From the NCBI RefSeq assembly GCF_005937885.2, contig NZ_CP042176.1:1297501-1361500 (forward strand): a DNA stretch of 64,000 nucleotides, written 5' to 3'. How positions within the stretch are numbered: the first letter of the stretch is position 1; each line of letters starts with the position of its first letter. This document shows positions 8,657 to 18,798 of the stretch, piece after piece. The notes under the pieces are model-generated. The model had not been told where the DNA came from. It ran no database searches and was given only the letters and a program-made list of their open reading frames with translations. The position numbers and the translations under genes were made by a program. This stretch comes from Bradyrhizobium sp. KBS0727 (lineage in GTDB: Bacteria; Pseudomonadota; Alphaproteobacteria; Rhizobiales; Xanthobacteraceae).

Positions 8657-9867
8657 GCTGCTGCGGCGCCGCACCTGACATCAATGATGTGAACGAGGTC
8701 TCCCGCCTGGTCTCGGCAAAACTCGCGGCGTTTCTGAAAACCCTGCGTGACAGTGGCTTTGCCGTCGGTCTGGCCGAAGGCCAGGACGCCGCATCGCTGA
8801 TGACGGCAGGCTTTGTCGCCAGACCCGGCCTGTTGCGCTCGGCCTTCAAGCATCTGTTCTCGGCGCGCAAATCCGACTGGGAAAAGTTCGACGGCATCTT
8901 CGACGCATTCTGGCTCGGCAAGCGGGTTCGCTCGCGGTCGACCACCACGGGCTCGGCCAAATCAGCCAACAATCCGTCGCTGAAGAGCTTGCCGAACACC
9001 CGGCCGGAACCGCGCGCCGGTGGCGATACCGCGATGGACCAGATTCCATCCGGCGACGGCGCCGACGACCTCGATCGTTCCGGCGAAGGCCGCATGGAGG
9101 GGGCGTCGCGCGCCGATCAGCTTGCCGAAATCGATTTCCGCAAGATGGCCGATCCCGAACAGATCGAAGAAGCGCACGCCGCCGCCGCGCGGCTGGCGCA
9201 GACCATGCGTACGCGGCTGACGCGGCGCGATCTGGCGCGGCGGCGCGGCTATCGGCTTGATCTGCGCCGGACCATTCACGGCAATATCAGCCATGGCGGC
9301 GTCCCGATTACGCTGGTCAGGCGCCAGCGCAAGGAGAAGCCGCTGCGGCTGGTGATGCTGCTCGACGCCTCCGGTTCGATGAGCATGTACACCGGCGTAT
9401 TCCTGCGTTTCATTCACGGCGTGCTGGATGAGTTTCGTGAAGCCGAGGCGTTCCTGTTTCACACCCGGCTGGCGCATGTCTCCGATGCCATGAAGGAAAA
9501 GGATGCCGCGCGGGCGCTCGACCGTCTCTCGATCATGGCGCAGGGCGCCGGCGGCGGCACCAAAATCGGCGAAAGCCTGCAGACCTTCAACCGCTGGCAC
9601 GCCGCGCGCGTGATCCATTCGCGCACCGTCGTGATGATCGTCTCCGACGGCTACGAGACCGGCGACGCCGCACTGCTCGGCCGCGAGATGGCGGCGCTCG
9701 GCCGCCGCTGCCGCCGCATCGTCTGGCTCAATCCGATGATGGCGTGGGAGGGTTACGCGCCCGAGGCCGCCGGCATCAAGGCGGCGCTGCCGCATGTCGA
9801 TCTCTACGCGCCGGCCAACACGCTGAAAAGCCTGACCGCGCTCGAACCGTATCTGGCGAAGTTGTGA
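8653..9867 (+). CDS. coxE: CoxE, VWA-domain CO dehydrogenase maturation protein
   Basis: Von Willebrand A domain protein that works with the CoxD ATPase in building the copper-containing active site. The 404-residue protein has the MIDAS metal site as LLDASGSMS, with DxSxS at Asp238, Ser240 and Ser242, followed by GGGTKIGESL and IVSDGYETGD as the further MIDAS elements. The N-terminal 230 residues are charged and helical. The start overlaps coxD. The product opens with MSCCGAAPD, an adjacent cysteine pair that might bind metal; that is speculation. Confidence 0.92.
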   Translation: MSCCGAAPDINDVNEVSRLVSAKLAAFLKTLRDSGFAVGLAEGQDAASLMTAGFVARPGLLRSAFKHLFSARKSDWEKFDGIFDAFWLGKRVRSRSTTTGSAKSANNPSLKSLPNTRPEPRAGGDTAMDQIPSGDGADDLDRSGEGRMEGASRADQLAEIDFRKMADPEQIEEAHAAAARLAQTMRTRLTRRDLARRRGYRLDLRRTIHGNISHGGVPITLVRRQRKEKPLRLVMLLDASGSMSMYTGVFLRFIHGVLDEFREAEAFLFHTRLAHVSDAMKEKDAARALDRLSIMAQGAGGGTKIGESLQTFNRWHAARVIHSRTVVMIVSDGYETGDAALLGREMAALGRRCRRIVWLNPMMAWEGYAPEAAGIKAALPHVDLYAPANTLKSLTALEPYLAKL

Positions 9868-9911
9868 GGATGCATGTGATCAGATCGATTTTTGGCGACG
9901 ACGGAAGTGCG

Positions 9912-10083
9912 CCCCCTCTCCCGCTTGCGGGGGAGGGCCGGGGTGGGGGTGCTGCCGCGATTTGCACTGCCCAAGTGGATAGAGCTTCCCCCACCCGCCG
10001 CGCCCGGGCGCGCAATTGCGCTGCCACGCACGTCGACCTAAGAGCGAGCTTCGCTCGTCTCGACCCCCGCAAGCGGGAGAGGC
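9912..10083. repeat. palindromic repeat family D, copy 2 (inside cox operon)
   Basis: Outer arms CCTCTCCCGCTTGCGGG and CCCGCAAGCGGGAGAGG pair with each other, and the right half carries the family core with AAGAGCGAGCTTCGCT. It fills the coxE-coxF gap, which otherwise holds only the coxF ribosome-binding region. It interrupts an otherwise tight operon. Confidence 0.8.
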
Positions 10084-10102
10084 GGTCGATAGAGAGGCGC
10101 CG

Positions 10103-10939
10103 ATGACCGCTCATGTCGAAGTGATGGATCTGGTGGCGCAGATGAAAGCGGCCGAGCAGGCGTTCGTGCTGGCCACTGTTGTCCGCACGGTGTCGGTGAC
10201 GGCGGCGAAGGCCGGCGCCAAGGCGATCATCCGGCCCGATGGAACGATTGTCGCCGGGTGGATCGGCGGCGGCTGCGCGCGCGGGGCGGTGCTGAAAGCG
10301 GCGCGCGAGGCGCTGGCCGATGGCGAGCCGCGCATGGTGTCGGTGCAGCCGGACGACATGCTGGCCGAACTCGGCGTCAAGCCCGGCGAGAACCGCGACG
10401 GCGTCCGCTTCGCCAGCAACATGTGCCCGAGCAAGGGAACCATGGATATTTTCGTCGAGCCGGTGTTGCCGCATCCTTCCCTGGTGGTGTTCGGCGCCAG
10501 CCCCGTGGCGATGTCGCTGGCCGCGCAGGCGCGCCAGCTCGGCTACCACGTCACGCTGGCGGCGCCTTCTGGCGATCTGCCCGTGGTTCCCGACGCCGAT
10601 GTGCTGGTCGACGGCTTCGCGCTCGGCGAACTGCATCCCGCCAAACGCTTCATCGTGGTCTCGACGCAAGGCAAGGACGATGAGGCCGCGTTGCGCGCCG
10701 CGGTCGCGACCGAAGCCGCCTATCACGCCTTCGTCGGCAGCCGCCGCAAGATGACGGCGCTACGCGAAAAGCTGGTCGCGGGTGGCGTGTCGCCGCAAGC
10801 GCTCGACCGGGTCAAGGCGCCGGCCGGGCTCGACCTCGGCGCCATCACGCCGGAAGAGATCGCAATGTCGATATTGGCCGAAATCACCGTCGAACGCCGA
10901 AGAGGCCAGCGCGCCAGCAATTTTTCTCAAGGGAGTTGA
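10103..10939 (+). CDS. coxF: CoxF, XdhC-family CO dehydrogenase maturation factor
   Basis: Member of the XdhC/CoxI family, which protects or sulfurates the molybdenum cofactor before insertion; CoxF is needed for the CODH active site in O. carboxidovorans. From the ATG chosen here it has 278 residues, close to the known CoxF length. The XdhC signature GWIGGGCARG spans 52-61 (Cys58), and a C-terminal Rossmann region begins near LVVFGASPVAMSLAA. Upstream in-frame codons fall inside the repeat and are not expected to be translated. coxG follows after 9 bases. Confidence 0.9.
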   Translation: MTAHVEVMDLVAQMKAAEQAFVLATVVRTVSVTAAKAGAKAIIRPDGTIVAGWIGGGCARGAVLKAAREALADGEPRMVSVQPDDMLAELGVKPGENRDGVRFASNMCPSKGTMDIFVEPVLPHPSLVVFGASPVAMSLAAQARQLGYHVTLAAPSGDLPVVPDADVLVDGFALGELHPAKRFIVVSTQGKDDEAALRAAVATEAAYHAFVGSRRKMTALREKLVAGGVSPQALDRVKAPAGLDLGAITPEEIAMSILAEITVERRRGQRASNFSQGS

Positions 10940-10948
10940 AGACATATC

Positions 10949-11407
10949 ATGCAGATGAGTGACAGCCAGCGCATCCCGGCCTCGAAGGAAAAGGTCTGGG
11001 CCGCACTCAACGATCCCGCGATCCTGAAACTATGCATTCCCGGCTGCGAGGCGCTCGACATGTCCTCGCCGACCGAGATGACCGCGACCGTGGTGTTCAG
11101 GGTCGGCCCGGTGAAGGCGACCTTTGGCGGCAAGGTGACCTTGTCGGATCTCGATCCGCCCAACAGCTATCTCATCTCCGGCGAGGGCTCCGGTGGCGTC
11201 GCCGGCTTCGCCAAGGGTGGGGCTGCCGTGCGTCTGGAGTCCGAAGGCCCCGACACCACCGTGCTGCATTACGACGTCGACGCCCAGATCGGCGGCAAGC
11301 TCGCGCAACTGGGTTCGCGCCTGATCGATTCCACCGCCAAAAAACTTGCCGGACAATTCTTTGCGTCGTTCGGCGAGGTGGTGGGAGGCACGGTTCCGGC
11401 GGCCTGA
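10949..11407 (+). CDS. coxG: CoxG, SRPBCC-family CO dehydrogenase accessory protein (short form)
   Basis: CoxG has a START/Bet v1-like SRPBCC fold and links CODH to the cytoplasmic membrane or respiratory chain. The 152-residue product begins with the family pattern QRIPASKEKVWAALNDP and continues with ILKLCIPGCEAL and GGKLAQLGSRLIDSTAKKLA. It ends soon after the last helix (FASFGEVVGG). As I recall, CoxG of O. carboxidovorans is about 200 residues with a C-terminal extension, which seems absent here. A second ATG two codons in is equally possible as the start. It is the last cox gene recognised; no coxH, coxI or coxK follows. Confidence 0.9.
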   Translation: MQMSDSQRIPASKEKVWAALNDPAILKLCIPGCEALDMSSPTEMTATVVFRVGPVKATFGGKVTLSDLDPPNSYLISGEGSGGVAGFAKGGAAVRLESEGPDTTVLHYDVDAQIGGKLAQLGSRLIDSTAKKLAGQFFASFGEVVGGTVPAA

Positions 11408-11471
11408 GTCCCGCAATTGCCCCCGTTCGGGTTTCGGCTATGCTGGCCGCAAAACAATCGGGGAGAGCGTG

Positions 11472-12281
11472 ATGGCTGGGCAGGATTCTTCCGATTGGCT
11501 CGGCCTGTCAGGCCGTGTGTGCGTGGTGACGGGCGGCGGTGGCGGCATCGGCCGCGCCGTTGCCTTGAGCCTGGCCCGGGCCGGCGCCCGTGTCGCTGCG
11601 GTCGACCGCGACGAGCGCGGACTTGATACGACGCACAAGGAATTGCGCGATCTCGGCAGCGACCACGCGATAGCAAGCTGCGATACCTCAAACGCCGAGA
11701 GCGTCACCGCAGCGTCTGACATGATCGGGAAATCGCTGGGGCCGTGCCACGTGCTGGTCAACACCGCCGCGGTGTTGCGTCCCGGCGGCCTCGACACGTT
11801 ATCCCTCGCCGAATGGAACGCGGTGCTCTCGGTCAACCTGACCGGCTATTTCCTCTGTGCGCAGATTTTCGGCCGCCAGATGCGCGCGCTCGGTCGCGGC
11901 AGTCTGGTTCACGTATCGTCGATAGCCGGCAGCCACGCGCAGGGCCAGAGCGGCGCCTACAGCGTCAGCAAGGCCGGCGTGATCATGCTGTCGCAACAGC
12001 TGGCCAACGAATGGGGCCCGCACGGTATCCGCAGCAACGTCGTCAGCCCCGGCCTCGTCATCACGCCGATGAGCCAGTCGTTCTACGACACGCCTGGAGT
12101 CACCGAGCGGCGCAAGGCGGTGGTGCCGATGCGGCGGATCGGCGTGCCGCAGGACATCGCCGACGCCATCCTGTTTCTCGCCAGCGACCGCTCGTCCTAT
12201 GTCAGCGGCGACGAGATCACCGTCGACGGCGGCTTTGTGCGGATGCTGATGAACCTGGTGCCGCGGCCGGGGTTCGAATAG
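11472..12281 (+). CDS. short-chain dehydrogenase/reductase
   Basis: Classical NAD(P)-dependent SDR of 269 residues, substrate unknown. The cofactor motif TGGGGGIG lies at 20-27, the structural NLTG at 122-125, and the catalytic Ser150 (VSSIAG) with Tyr163 and Lys167 in YSVSK. The C-terminal DGGF is usual for the family. The ATG follows GGGAGAG. It starts 64 bases after coxG in the same direction and could be transcribed with the cox genes, but no SDR is part of known cox operons and the codon pattern gives no hint of substrate. Confidence 0.88.
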   Translation: MAGQDSSDWLGLSGRVCVVTGGGGGIGRAVALSLARAGARVAAVDRDERGLDTTHKELRDLGSDHAIASCDTSNAESVTAASDMIGKSLGPCHVLVNTAAVLRPGGLDTLSLAEWNAVLSVNLTGYFLCAQIFGRQMRALGRGSLVHVSSIAGSHAQGQSGAYSVSKAGVIMLSQQLANEWGPHGIRSNVVSPGLVITPMSQSFYDTPGVTERRKAVVPMRRIGVPQDIADAILFLASDRSSYVSGDEITVDGGFVRMLMNLVPRPGFE

Positions 12282-12344
12282 CGGCCGGCTGACGGCCGAG
12301 TCGGGTTGCTCGCAACGATTAAGTGACGGCAAAGCGCGCGGCAA

Positions 12345-12850
12345 ATTGGCACGACGGGCAAATCACCAAAAGTCTGTCCAGCCCTTCGCGCAAAAATATT
12401 TTGCTGGCGCCGTCGGGCAAATCAGACGTCTAACTCCGCCCGTCTCCCGCGATGAGAGGGGCGCTCGCGATCGTCACGACGTGCGGAGAGATGCGGTGGA
12501 CGCGGGGTCACGACTGACGAGCGTGGCATTTGCGTACGGTGAAATCGTTTGGGTCCGACGCCCCGATGCAGGCGTCAAGTTCGAGGGCGGCCAACGCCGC
12601 CCGAGAGCGATGGTGTCACAAAAAGCAGGGTCACCAGGACGATCTCGTATAAGCCGTAAAGCCATTGCGTGGGGGAGGCCGGGTGTTCTCCGCTGAACCT
12701 GTATGCTCGTGTGCGTATCTCTTCGCATCTATTGCACGCGAGACCGCGGGTGCAGCGCGCACCCGGTCTTCCCCACGCCCTCTGTTTGAAGAGGGTGAGG
12801 TTTCGAGCAAAACTTCGGGCGTATTGCGCCGCGAGGATGCGAACGCATAT
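12345..12850 (+). repeat. composite dispersed repeat (families G and E), copy 1
   Basis: This non-coding block fills most of the 690-base gap between the SDR gene and prs. It starts with CGACGGGCAAATCA and CCTTCGCGCAAAAATATT, passes through GAGATGCGGTGGACGCGG, and ends with CGCTGAACCTGTATGCTCGT, CACGCGAGACCGCGGGT and CGCCGCGAGGATGCG. The same ordered segments recur in reverse orientation at 29395-30030. Short open frames inside it have no protein-like character. No transposase is present. Confidence 0.75.
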
Positions 12851-12856
12851 TCAGTC

Positions 12857-12957
12857 GTCATCACCCGCGAAAGCGGGTGATCCAGTATTCCAGAGGCGTC
12901 AATGATGGAACCGATAAGCCGCAGCGTACTGGATACCCCGCATGCGCGGGGTATGAC
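12857..12957. repeat. palindromic repeat family C, copy 1
   Basis: Begins GTCATCACCCGCGAAAGCGGGTGATCCAGTA, where CACCCGC and GCGGGTG form a hairpin, and ends TACTGGATACCCCGCATGCGCGGGGTATGAC with a second hairpin. The two halves together form a long imperfect palindrome. A diverged second copy lies at 41211-41341. It sits just after the prs stop codon. Confidence 0.7.
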
Positions 12958-12970
12958 GGCCAGGACTGAA

Positions 12971-13924
<954 letters not shown>

Positions 13925-14096
13925 CGACGCTTCTCCTCGCGCCTTGCTGGATACGACGTTCAGCATTTCGAGAAATCCTCGGACCCGGCGCGCTTCGATG
14001 AGCGAGGAGATATCAGGCAGGTGGCTCGGCTGGCAACCCATTGCCCCGGTTTTCCCGGTCAAAAATAGACCGTTACGGGACTATTAGGGGGTATTG

Positions 14097-14720
14097 TTAC
14101 TGGCTGCTGAAGCCCAGCGCGGCGACACCAAATGCACCCTCTGCGGGTGCAGCCGGCTCCGCGCTCGCAACCGCGGGGCCGTGGCGGCCCGGGGCAGGTG
14201 CGGGCGGCGCGTCAGGCGTGCCGTTGATCATGTTGCTCAGTCCGCTCAGGCCGGCTTGCGCGATTTTCCGCAACAGGAGGTCGTCGGCCGCCGCCCAGGC
14301 GTCGCGTCCGGCCTTGCCGGCCGGCTCTTCGCCGGAGAGGCGGAGGGCGCGCTGCTGGTTGTTGTCGTAGACGTCCCAGACCCAGGCAATCATGGTCTTG
14401 CCGCGAACCACCTGCGCCGAGAGATAGCTGCGCACGCGGTAGGAAGCGCCGCCCTCGCGCGAGACGATCGACAGGTTGCGCAGCTTCGATTCACTGTCGA
14501 GCACGCCGACCATGCGGTCGAACACCTGTGGTGGCGGGCCGTCGATCGATTCAAAGGCGACGGTAGCGCCGCCGCTGCCGGGGCCGGGCGCCATCGCGAA
14601 CGAACCGCTCGCGGCACCTCCGCCGGCGCAGCCGCCGAGCGCGCAGGACGCGACAAGCAGCGCCGCGGCGATCGTCGCGCGCGGAACTCGCAGGCACAGA
14701 GCTTTGATGACGTCCCTCAT
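14097..14720 (-). CDS. putative outer-membrane lipoprotein of unknown function
   Basis: A 207-residue protein with a signal peptide ending in the lipobox LGGC (Cys at about 30) followed by a Gly/Ser-rich linker. The folded part (about 50-165) contains VVRGKTMIAWVWDVYDNNQ and a segment DAWAAADDLLLRKIAQAGL. The C-terminal 40 residues are Ala/Pro-rich. I do not recognise a named family, but it looks like the conserved lipoproteins seen beside pgeF in Bradyrhizobium-type genomes. It follows pgeF in the same direction with a 130-base gap and may have its own promoter. Confidence 0.75.
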   Translation of the reverse strand: MRDVIKALCLRVPRATIAAALLVASCALGGCAGGGAASGSFAMAPGPGSGGATVAFESIDGPPPQVFDRMVGVLDSESKLRNLSIVSREGGASYRVRSYLSAQVVRGKTMIAWVWDVYDNNQQRALRLSGEEPAGKAGRDAWAAADDLLLRKIAQAGLSGLSNMINGTPDAPPAPAPGRHGPAVASAEPAAPAEGAFGVAALGFSSQ

Positions 14721-14850
14721 CGTCCCCTGCGATATCGTTAAAATGCATTAAGGTCTAGGGCGGTGAGGCCACAGCGTCGCACCAGGCGCGCACCTGAGCC
14801 GCGCCGGAATCTGAAAATTTTCGTTCAACTTGAAGCACTTCGCCAGGCAA

Positions 14851-15618
14851 TCACGGTTCCAGCGCGATCGCGTGAACCAGTCGGCCGTAGTCGGGCTCCT
14901 TGCGGTGGACCGAGCGGCGGTAGCTGTAGAAGCGTTCGTCGGCATAGGTGTCGACGCCGGTGTCGTCGATCATGAGCACGCCGGCATTTTCCAGCCGCAT
15001 CCGGATGAAGCCCGCGAGATCGAACATCGAATGGCCGGATCGTTCCGAGGGAATGAAGAACGCGCCGTGTTCGGCATCGGCATCCAGAAAGCGTTCGACG
15101 AATTCGCCCCCGACCTCGTAAGACTGCTGGCGGATCAAGGGACCGATCGCCGCGACCATGCCGCTGCGGTCGGCGCCGAGCTTTTCCATCGCGTCGATGG
15201 TGGATTCCAGCACGCCGGTCAGCGCACCCTTCCAGCCGGCATGAGCGGCGCCGATTACCCGCGCCGCGGGGTCGGCAAATAATATGGGTCCACAATCGGC
15301 CGTGGTGACACCGATGGCGATGCCTTCGGTCCGCGTGACGATGGCGTCGGCGCGCGGCCGCGCCTCGCCTGGCCATGGGCCGGTCGCGACCACGGCGTCG
15401 GGCGAGTGAACTTGATGCACGCCAACCAGATGCGCCGGTGCAACGCCCATATACTCGGCCATTCGGCGGCGGTTTTCCGCGACCTTGGCCTGATCGTCGC
15501 TGGAACCGAGGCCGCCATTGAGGCTGGCATAGATGCCGTCGGACACGCCGCCTTCGCGGCTGAAGAAGGCGTGGCGCAGGCCGGGAATGGCCGAGAGCAA
15601 TGATGATCCGAAGGTCAT
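14851..15618 (-). CDS. pgeF: peptidoglycan editing factor PgeF (laccase-domain, YfiH/DUF152 family)
   Basis: Cytosolic copper/zinc-site protein of the YfiH family; it removes wrongly incorporated residues from peptidoglycan precursors, and homologues have purine nucleoside phosphorylase activity. The metal-site residues are seen in GVHQVHS (His68, His71), TTADCGPI (Cys109) and GAAHAGWKG (His126). The length of 255 residues is typical. Its start overlaps the stop of the upstream methyltransferase gene by 4 bases, so it is the third gene of an lgt - methyltransferase - pgeF operon. Confidence 0.92.
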   Translation of the reverse strand: MTFGSSLLSAIPGLRHAFFSREGGVSDGIYASLNGGLGSSDDQAKVAENRRRMAEYMGVAPAHLVGVHQVHSPDAVVATGPWPGEARPRADAIVTRTEGIAIGVTTADCGPILFADPAARVIGAAHAGWKGALTGVLESTIDAMEKLGADRSGMVAAIGPLIRQQSYEVGGEFVERFLDADAEHGAFFIPSERSGHSMFDLAGFIRMRLENAGVLMIDDTGVDTYADERFYSYRRSVHRKEPDYGRLVHAIALEP

Positions 15619-16739
15619 GGCGTATCGGCCGCCGGCGTCTGCTCGTCGCTGAGGCCCGCGACCGAGGTGAGATGGGGCTCGGTGACGGCCATGACCTTGA
15701 ACATCGAGCCCATGCCGCCGCGGCCGCTGTCGGTCAGCCGCTTCAGCGCGCCGGAAATATCAGCGGAAACCTCCGGCGTGGTCTTGCCCATCAGGGTGAC
15801 GGCGCGGGTCTCGATGCCGAGCCGCTTGAGGAAGTCGCCCTGCGTCGCCGGGCCGTGGACCCGCGCGCCGAGGTCCTCCGCCGCCCGGGCCAGCGCCTGG
15901 AAATCGACATGGGCGGTGACGTCGGCCTGTCCGGGATTCTTCAGCGGGTCGGCGAAGCTGTGGCGGACGATGGCCTGAAAGGTGTCGCCGGCGTCGCTGC
16001 GCAGATGACCGTAATCGATGATCAGCGCCGCGCCGTCCTGGTCGCGGACGCGGGTGGCGATCTTCATGATTTCCGCATCGGGCCGCCATTCGAACACGGC
16101 GCCGACCGGCGCGGCGCGCACCAGCGGCGGCAGCAACACCTCGAAGCGCGGCACCGGTTCGGCGCTGGCGCCGAACACCAGCCTGCCATTGGCGTCGAGG
16201 TAGACCACGCGTTCGTGCCAGCCGGTCTCGCGCTTGACCGCCTGATGGATCGGCAGCACGTCGAAATATTCGTTGGCGAGGATGACCGCGGGGCCCTCGG
16301 GCACGTCGTCGATGCTGTCATGCCAGGCGATGTTGCGAACGCCCGACAGCGTCGCGCGCTGTTTCTCGCGCAGCACCGGATTGACCTCGACGAGATGGAC
16401 ACTGAGCCCCTGATAGAGCGGCGGCAGCACCCGAAGCGCGCGCAGCGCATCCGCCATCATGGTGCCGCGGCCGGGTCCAAGCTCGATCAGCCGCAGCATC
16501 GGCGGCGAACCGATCGCCTTCCAGATCGAAGCCGCCCACAGTCCGAGCAGTTCGCCGAACATCTGGCTCACCTCGGGCGCGGTGGTGAAATCTCCCTCGC
16601 GGCCGAGCGGATCGCGCGACACGTAGTAACCGTGCTGCGGATGCAGCAGGCACAGCTCCATGTATCGCCAGACCGGCATCGGCCCCGACGATTTGATCAG
16701 TGTCTTGATTTCCGACTGCAGCGGCGAAAATTCTGTCAC
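15615..16739 (-). CDS. class I SAM-dependent methyltransferase, MidA/NDUFAF7 family
   Basis: Member of the COG1565 family, whose eukaryotic member NDUFAF7 dimethylates an arginine of the complex I subunit NDUFS2; a similar role on NuoD is plausible in this organism. The 374-residue protein opens with the family pattern [18 protein letters not shown] and [21 protein letters not shown]-binding motif I is [18 protein letters not shown]. It overlaps lgt by 4 bases upstream and pgeF by 4 bases downstream, an order common in alphaproteobacteria. Confidence 0.92.
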   Translation of the reverse strand: MTEFSPLQSEIKTLIKSSGPMPVWRYMELCLLHPQHGYYVSRDPLGREGDFTTAPEVSQMFGELLGLWAASIWKAIGSPPMLRLIELGPGRGTMMADALRALRVLPPLYQGLSVHLVEVNPVLREKQRATLSGVRNIAWHDSIDDVPEGPAVILANEYFDVLPIHQAVKRETGWHERVVYLDANGRLVFGASAEPVPRFEVLLPPLVRAAPVGAVFEWRPDAEIMKIATRVRDQDGAALIIDYGHLRSDAGDTFQAIVRHSFADPLKNPGQADVTAHVDFQALARAAEDLGARVHGPATQGDFLKRLGIETRAVTLMGKTTPEVSADISGALKRLTDSGRGGMGSMFKVMAVTEPHLTSVAGLSDEQTPAADTP

Positions 16740-17590
16740 GGCCTGCCTTGAATTGACTTTCGACTATGCTCCGGCGCCTCGCGGCGCCATGCCATCACAA
16801 TCAGGATGGCTCCGGCAACGATCATTGGCACCGACAGCAGCATACCCATAGTCAGTCCGCCCCACAAAAATCCGAGTTGGGGGTCGGGTTCTCTGAAGAA
16901 TTCGCCCGTAATACGCGCAAACGCATAGATCGCGATGAAGCTGCCGAGGATCAGGCCGGGCCTTTTCAGGGCGCCCATCCGAATCATGATTGCCAAAATC
17001 GTAAACAGCAGGATGCCTTCGAGCCCGGCTTCATAGAGCTGGCTGGGGTGCCGCGGCAGCGGCCCGCCGTTGGGAAATACCATCGCCCAGGGCACGCTTT
17101 CGTCCGCCGGCCGGCCCCACAGCTCGCTGTTGATGAAGTTGGCGAGCCGTCCGAGGAACAACCCGATCGGGCCGACCGCGGTGGTGATGTCGCCCAGCGA
17201 CAGAATCGACAGGCCGTTGGTGCGGCAGAACAGCATCACCGCGGCGACGCAGCCGAGGAAGCCGCCGTGAAACGACATGCCGCCCTTCCACAATTCGAAG
17301 ATCTCGGCCGGGTGCTGCGCGAAGAAAGCCGGATTGTAGAACAACACGTATCCGGTGCGGCCGCCGACGATGATGCCGATCGTCACCCACAGGATAAAAT
17401 CGTCGAGCTGAAGCAGCGAGATCGGCGCCGGTCCGCCCCACAGCTTCTCGTTCTTGACCAGCGCCCGCGCGTAGATCCAGCCGAGCACGATGCCGCAGAT
17501 ATAGGCCAGCGCATACCAGCGGATGGCGATCGGCCCGATCTGGAGGGCGATCGGATTGAATACCGGAAAGGCGATGGTGAGGAACGGCAT
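16736..17590 (-). CDS. lgt: prolipoprotein diacylglyceryl transferase
   Basis: Inner-membrane enzyme that transfers diacylglycerol from phosphatidylglycerol to the lipobox cysteine of prolipoproteins. The 284-residue protein has seven hydrophobic segments, FHGGFLG (His108), the signature [15 protein letters not shown] at about 147-161, and HPSQLYEA. The ATG at MPFLTIAFP is used because the upstream in-frame extension is Arg/Pro-rich and atypical. It is the first gene of the operon with the methyltransferase and pgeF. Confidence 0.96.
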   Translation of the reverse strand: MPFLTIAFPVFNPIALQIGPIAIRWYALAYICGIVLGWIYARALVKNEKLWGGPAPISLLQLDDFILWVTIGIIVGGRTGYVLFYNPAFFAQHPAEIFELWKGGMSFHGGFLGCVAAVMLFCRTNGLSILSLGDITTAVGPIGLFLGRLANFINSELWGRPADESVPWAMVFPNGGPLPRHPSQLYEAGLEGILLFTILAIMIRMGALKRPGLILGSFIAIYAFARITGEFFREPDPQLGFLWGGLTMGMLLSVPMIVAGAILIVMAWRREAPEHSRKSIQGRP

Positions 17591-17603
17591 CGTGCGTCGA
17601 CGT

Positions 17604-18338
17604 CTAGGCGGCGAGGTTGCGGCGATAGAGCGCCAGCAGCCGTTCCCAATGCCGCTCGGCGGCATCGCGGTCGTAGATCGGGCGCTTCGGGAATGCGAAG
17701 CCGTGATGGGTGCCGGGATAGAGTTCGACCTCGTTCTTGGTTCCCTTCATGCCTTCCTTCACCTTCTCGATGATTTCGGGCGGCGCATAGATATCGGTCT
17801 CAGCACAGCCGAAATAGAGTTCGGCCTTGGTCTTATCAGCGGCGAGATGCGGACTATCGGGTTGGTCGGTCGCCAGTTGCACGCCGTAGATCGATGCCGT
17901 CGCCTTGACGCGATCGGGGAAGTGCGTCGCCGCGTTGACCGCATAGCGTCCGCTCATGCAGTAGCCGACGGTGCCGACAATGCTGGTGTTGGCTGCCTTC
18001 TGGGTTCCGGCGTAAGCGAGCAGGGCCTTGGTGTCTTCCATCACGAGCGGAATGGTGAGCGAGTGCATCAGCTCGAACATCTTCTTGCGCTCGGGCGATT
18101 CCGGATCGGGATTGATCGGCCCGAGCTCCATGACGCCGGCGCGGTAGTACATATTGGGCAGCATCACGTAATAGCCCGCCGTGCCGAGCCGCCGCGCCAT
18201 GTCGCGCAACTCCTCGCGGATCGCCGGCGCGTCCATGTAGAAAATAATGACCGGAAACGGCCCGCCGCGTTCGGGGTGGGTGATGAAGGTGGTGGTCTTG
18301 CCGTCCCTGGTCGGAATGTCGATCTGCTGGTCGATCAT
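17604..18338 (-). CDS. dienelactone hydrolase family protein
   Basis: Alpha/beta hydrolase of the carboxymethylenebutenolidase type, 244 residues. The likely catalytic triad is Cys127 in GYCMSGRYA, Asp182 in AETDIYAP and His212 in GTHHGFAFP. The cysteine nucleophile and positions match the family. The ATG at MIDQQID is preferred; a longer reading adds a weakly hydrophobic N-terminus. It lies 13 bases before lgt in the same direction and may be the first gene of that transcript. Substrate unknown; no other chlorocatechol genes are near. Confidence 0.88.
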   Translation of the reverse strand: MIDQQIDIPTRDGKTTTFITHPERGGPFPVIIFYMDAPAIREELRDMARRLGTAGYYVMLPNMYYRAGVMELGPINPDPESPERKKMFELMHSLTIPLVMEDTKALLAYAGTQKAANTSIVGTVGYCMSGRYAVNAATHFPDRVKATASIYGVQLATDQPDSPHLAADKTKAELYFGCAETDIYAPPEIIEKVKEGMKGTKNEVELYPGTHHGFAFPKRPIYDRDAAERHWERLLALYRRNLAA

Positions 18339-18543
18339 GGGCGTTGCTTTGCCTGTTTTGATTCTGGTTTCTGATTGGGCACCAAATACGATTGCAAGGA
18401 AACCGGAGCATGACAAGGTAAACGGCCATCACATTGGCCTCGAGCTGCGACCTTGACCTTTCCCTTGATCTTTTCCCCGGCATCACCATTGTCTTGCGTG
18501 AAGTCTTGCCTAGCGAAAACGTGCAGCGACCGGAGCGTTCCAG

Positions 18544-18795
18544 ATGACCCAGACCAGCAATCGGTTTTTCGACGAGATCGGCCGTTTGATGAACGACGCC
18601 GCCGGCGCCGCGCAAGGCGTCAAACGCGAGGTCGATGCCGTGGTCCGCAACCAGGCCGAGCGCATCCTGCGCGACCTCGACCTCGTCAAGCGCGAGGAGT
18701 TCGATGCGGTCAAGGACATGGCGCGCCTGGCGCGCGAGGAAAACGAGGCGCTGAAGGCCCGCATCGCGGCCCTGGAAGCCAAGCTCGGCGGGTGA
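18544..18795 (+). CDS. ubiK: UbiK-like accessory factor (BMFP family)
   Basis: Small 83-residue protein of the DUF526/BMFP family; in enterobacteria UbiK trimers assist the ubiquinone synthesis complex at the membrane under aerobic conditions. It opens with TSNRFFDEIGRLMNDAAGAAQG, then an amphipathic helix, and ends in a clear coiled coil (REENEALKARIAALEAKLGG) after VKREEFDAVKDMA. Divergent from the dienelactone hydrolase gene; the start is set by the ATG that gives this standard length. Confidence 0.88.
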   Translation: MTQTSNRFFDEIGRLMNDAAGAAQGVKREVDAVVRNQAERILRDLDLVKREEFDAVKDMARLAREENEALKARIAALEAKLGG

Positions 18796-18798
18796 CGG

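Noticed and set aside
12665..12905. Short open frames in the dispersed repeat, also at 29236-29633
   Set aside because: Their peptides are Arg/Cys/Ser-rich, occur in several frames and strands of the repeat, and lack ribosome sites; probably non-coding.
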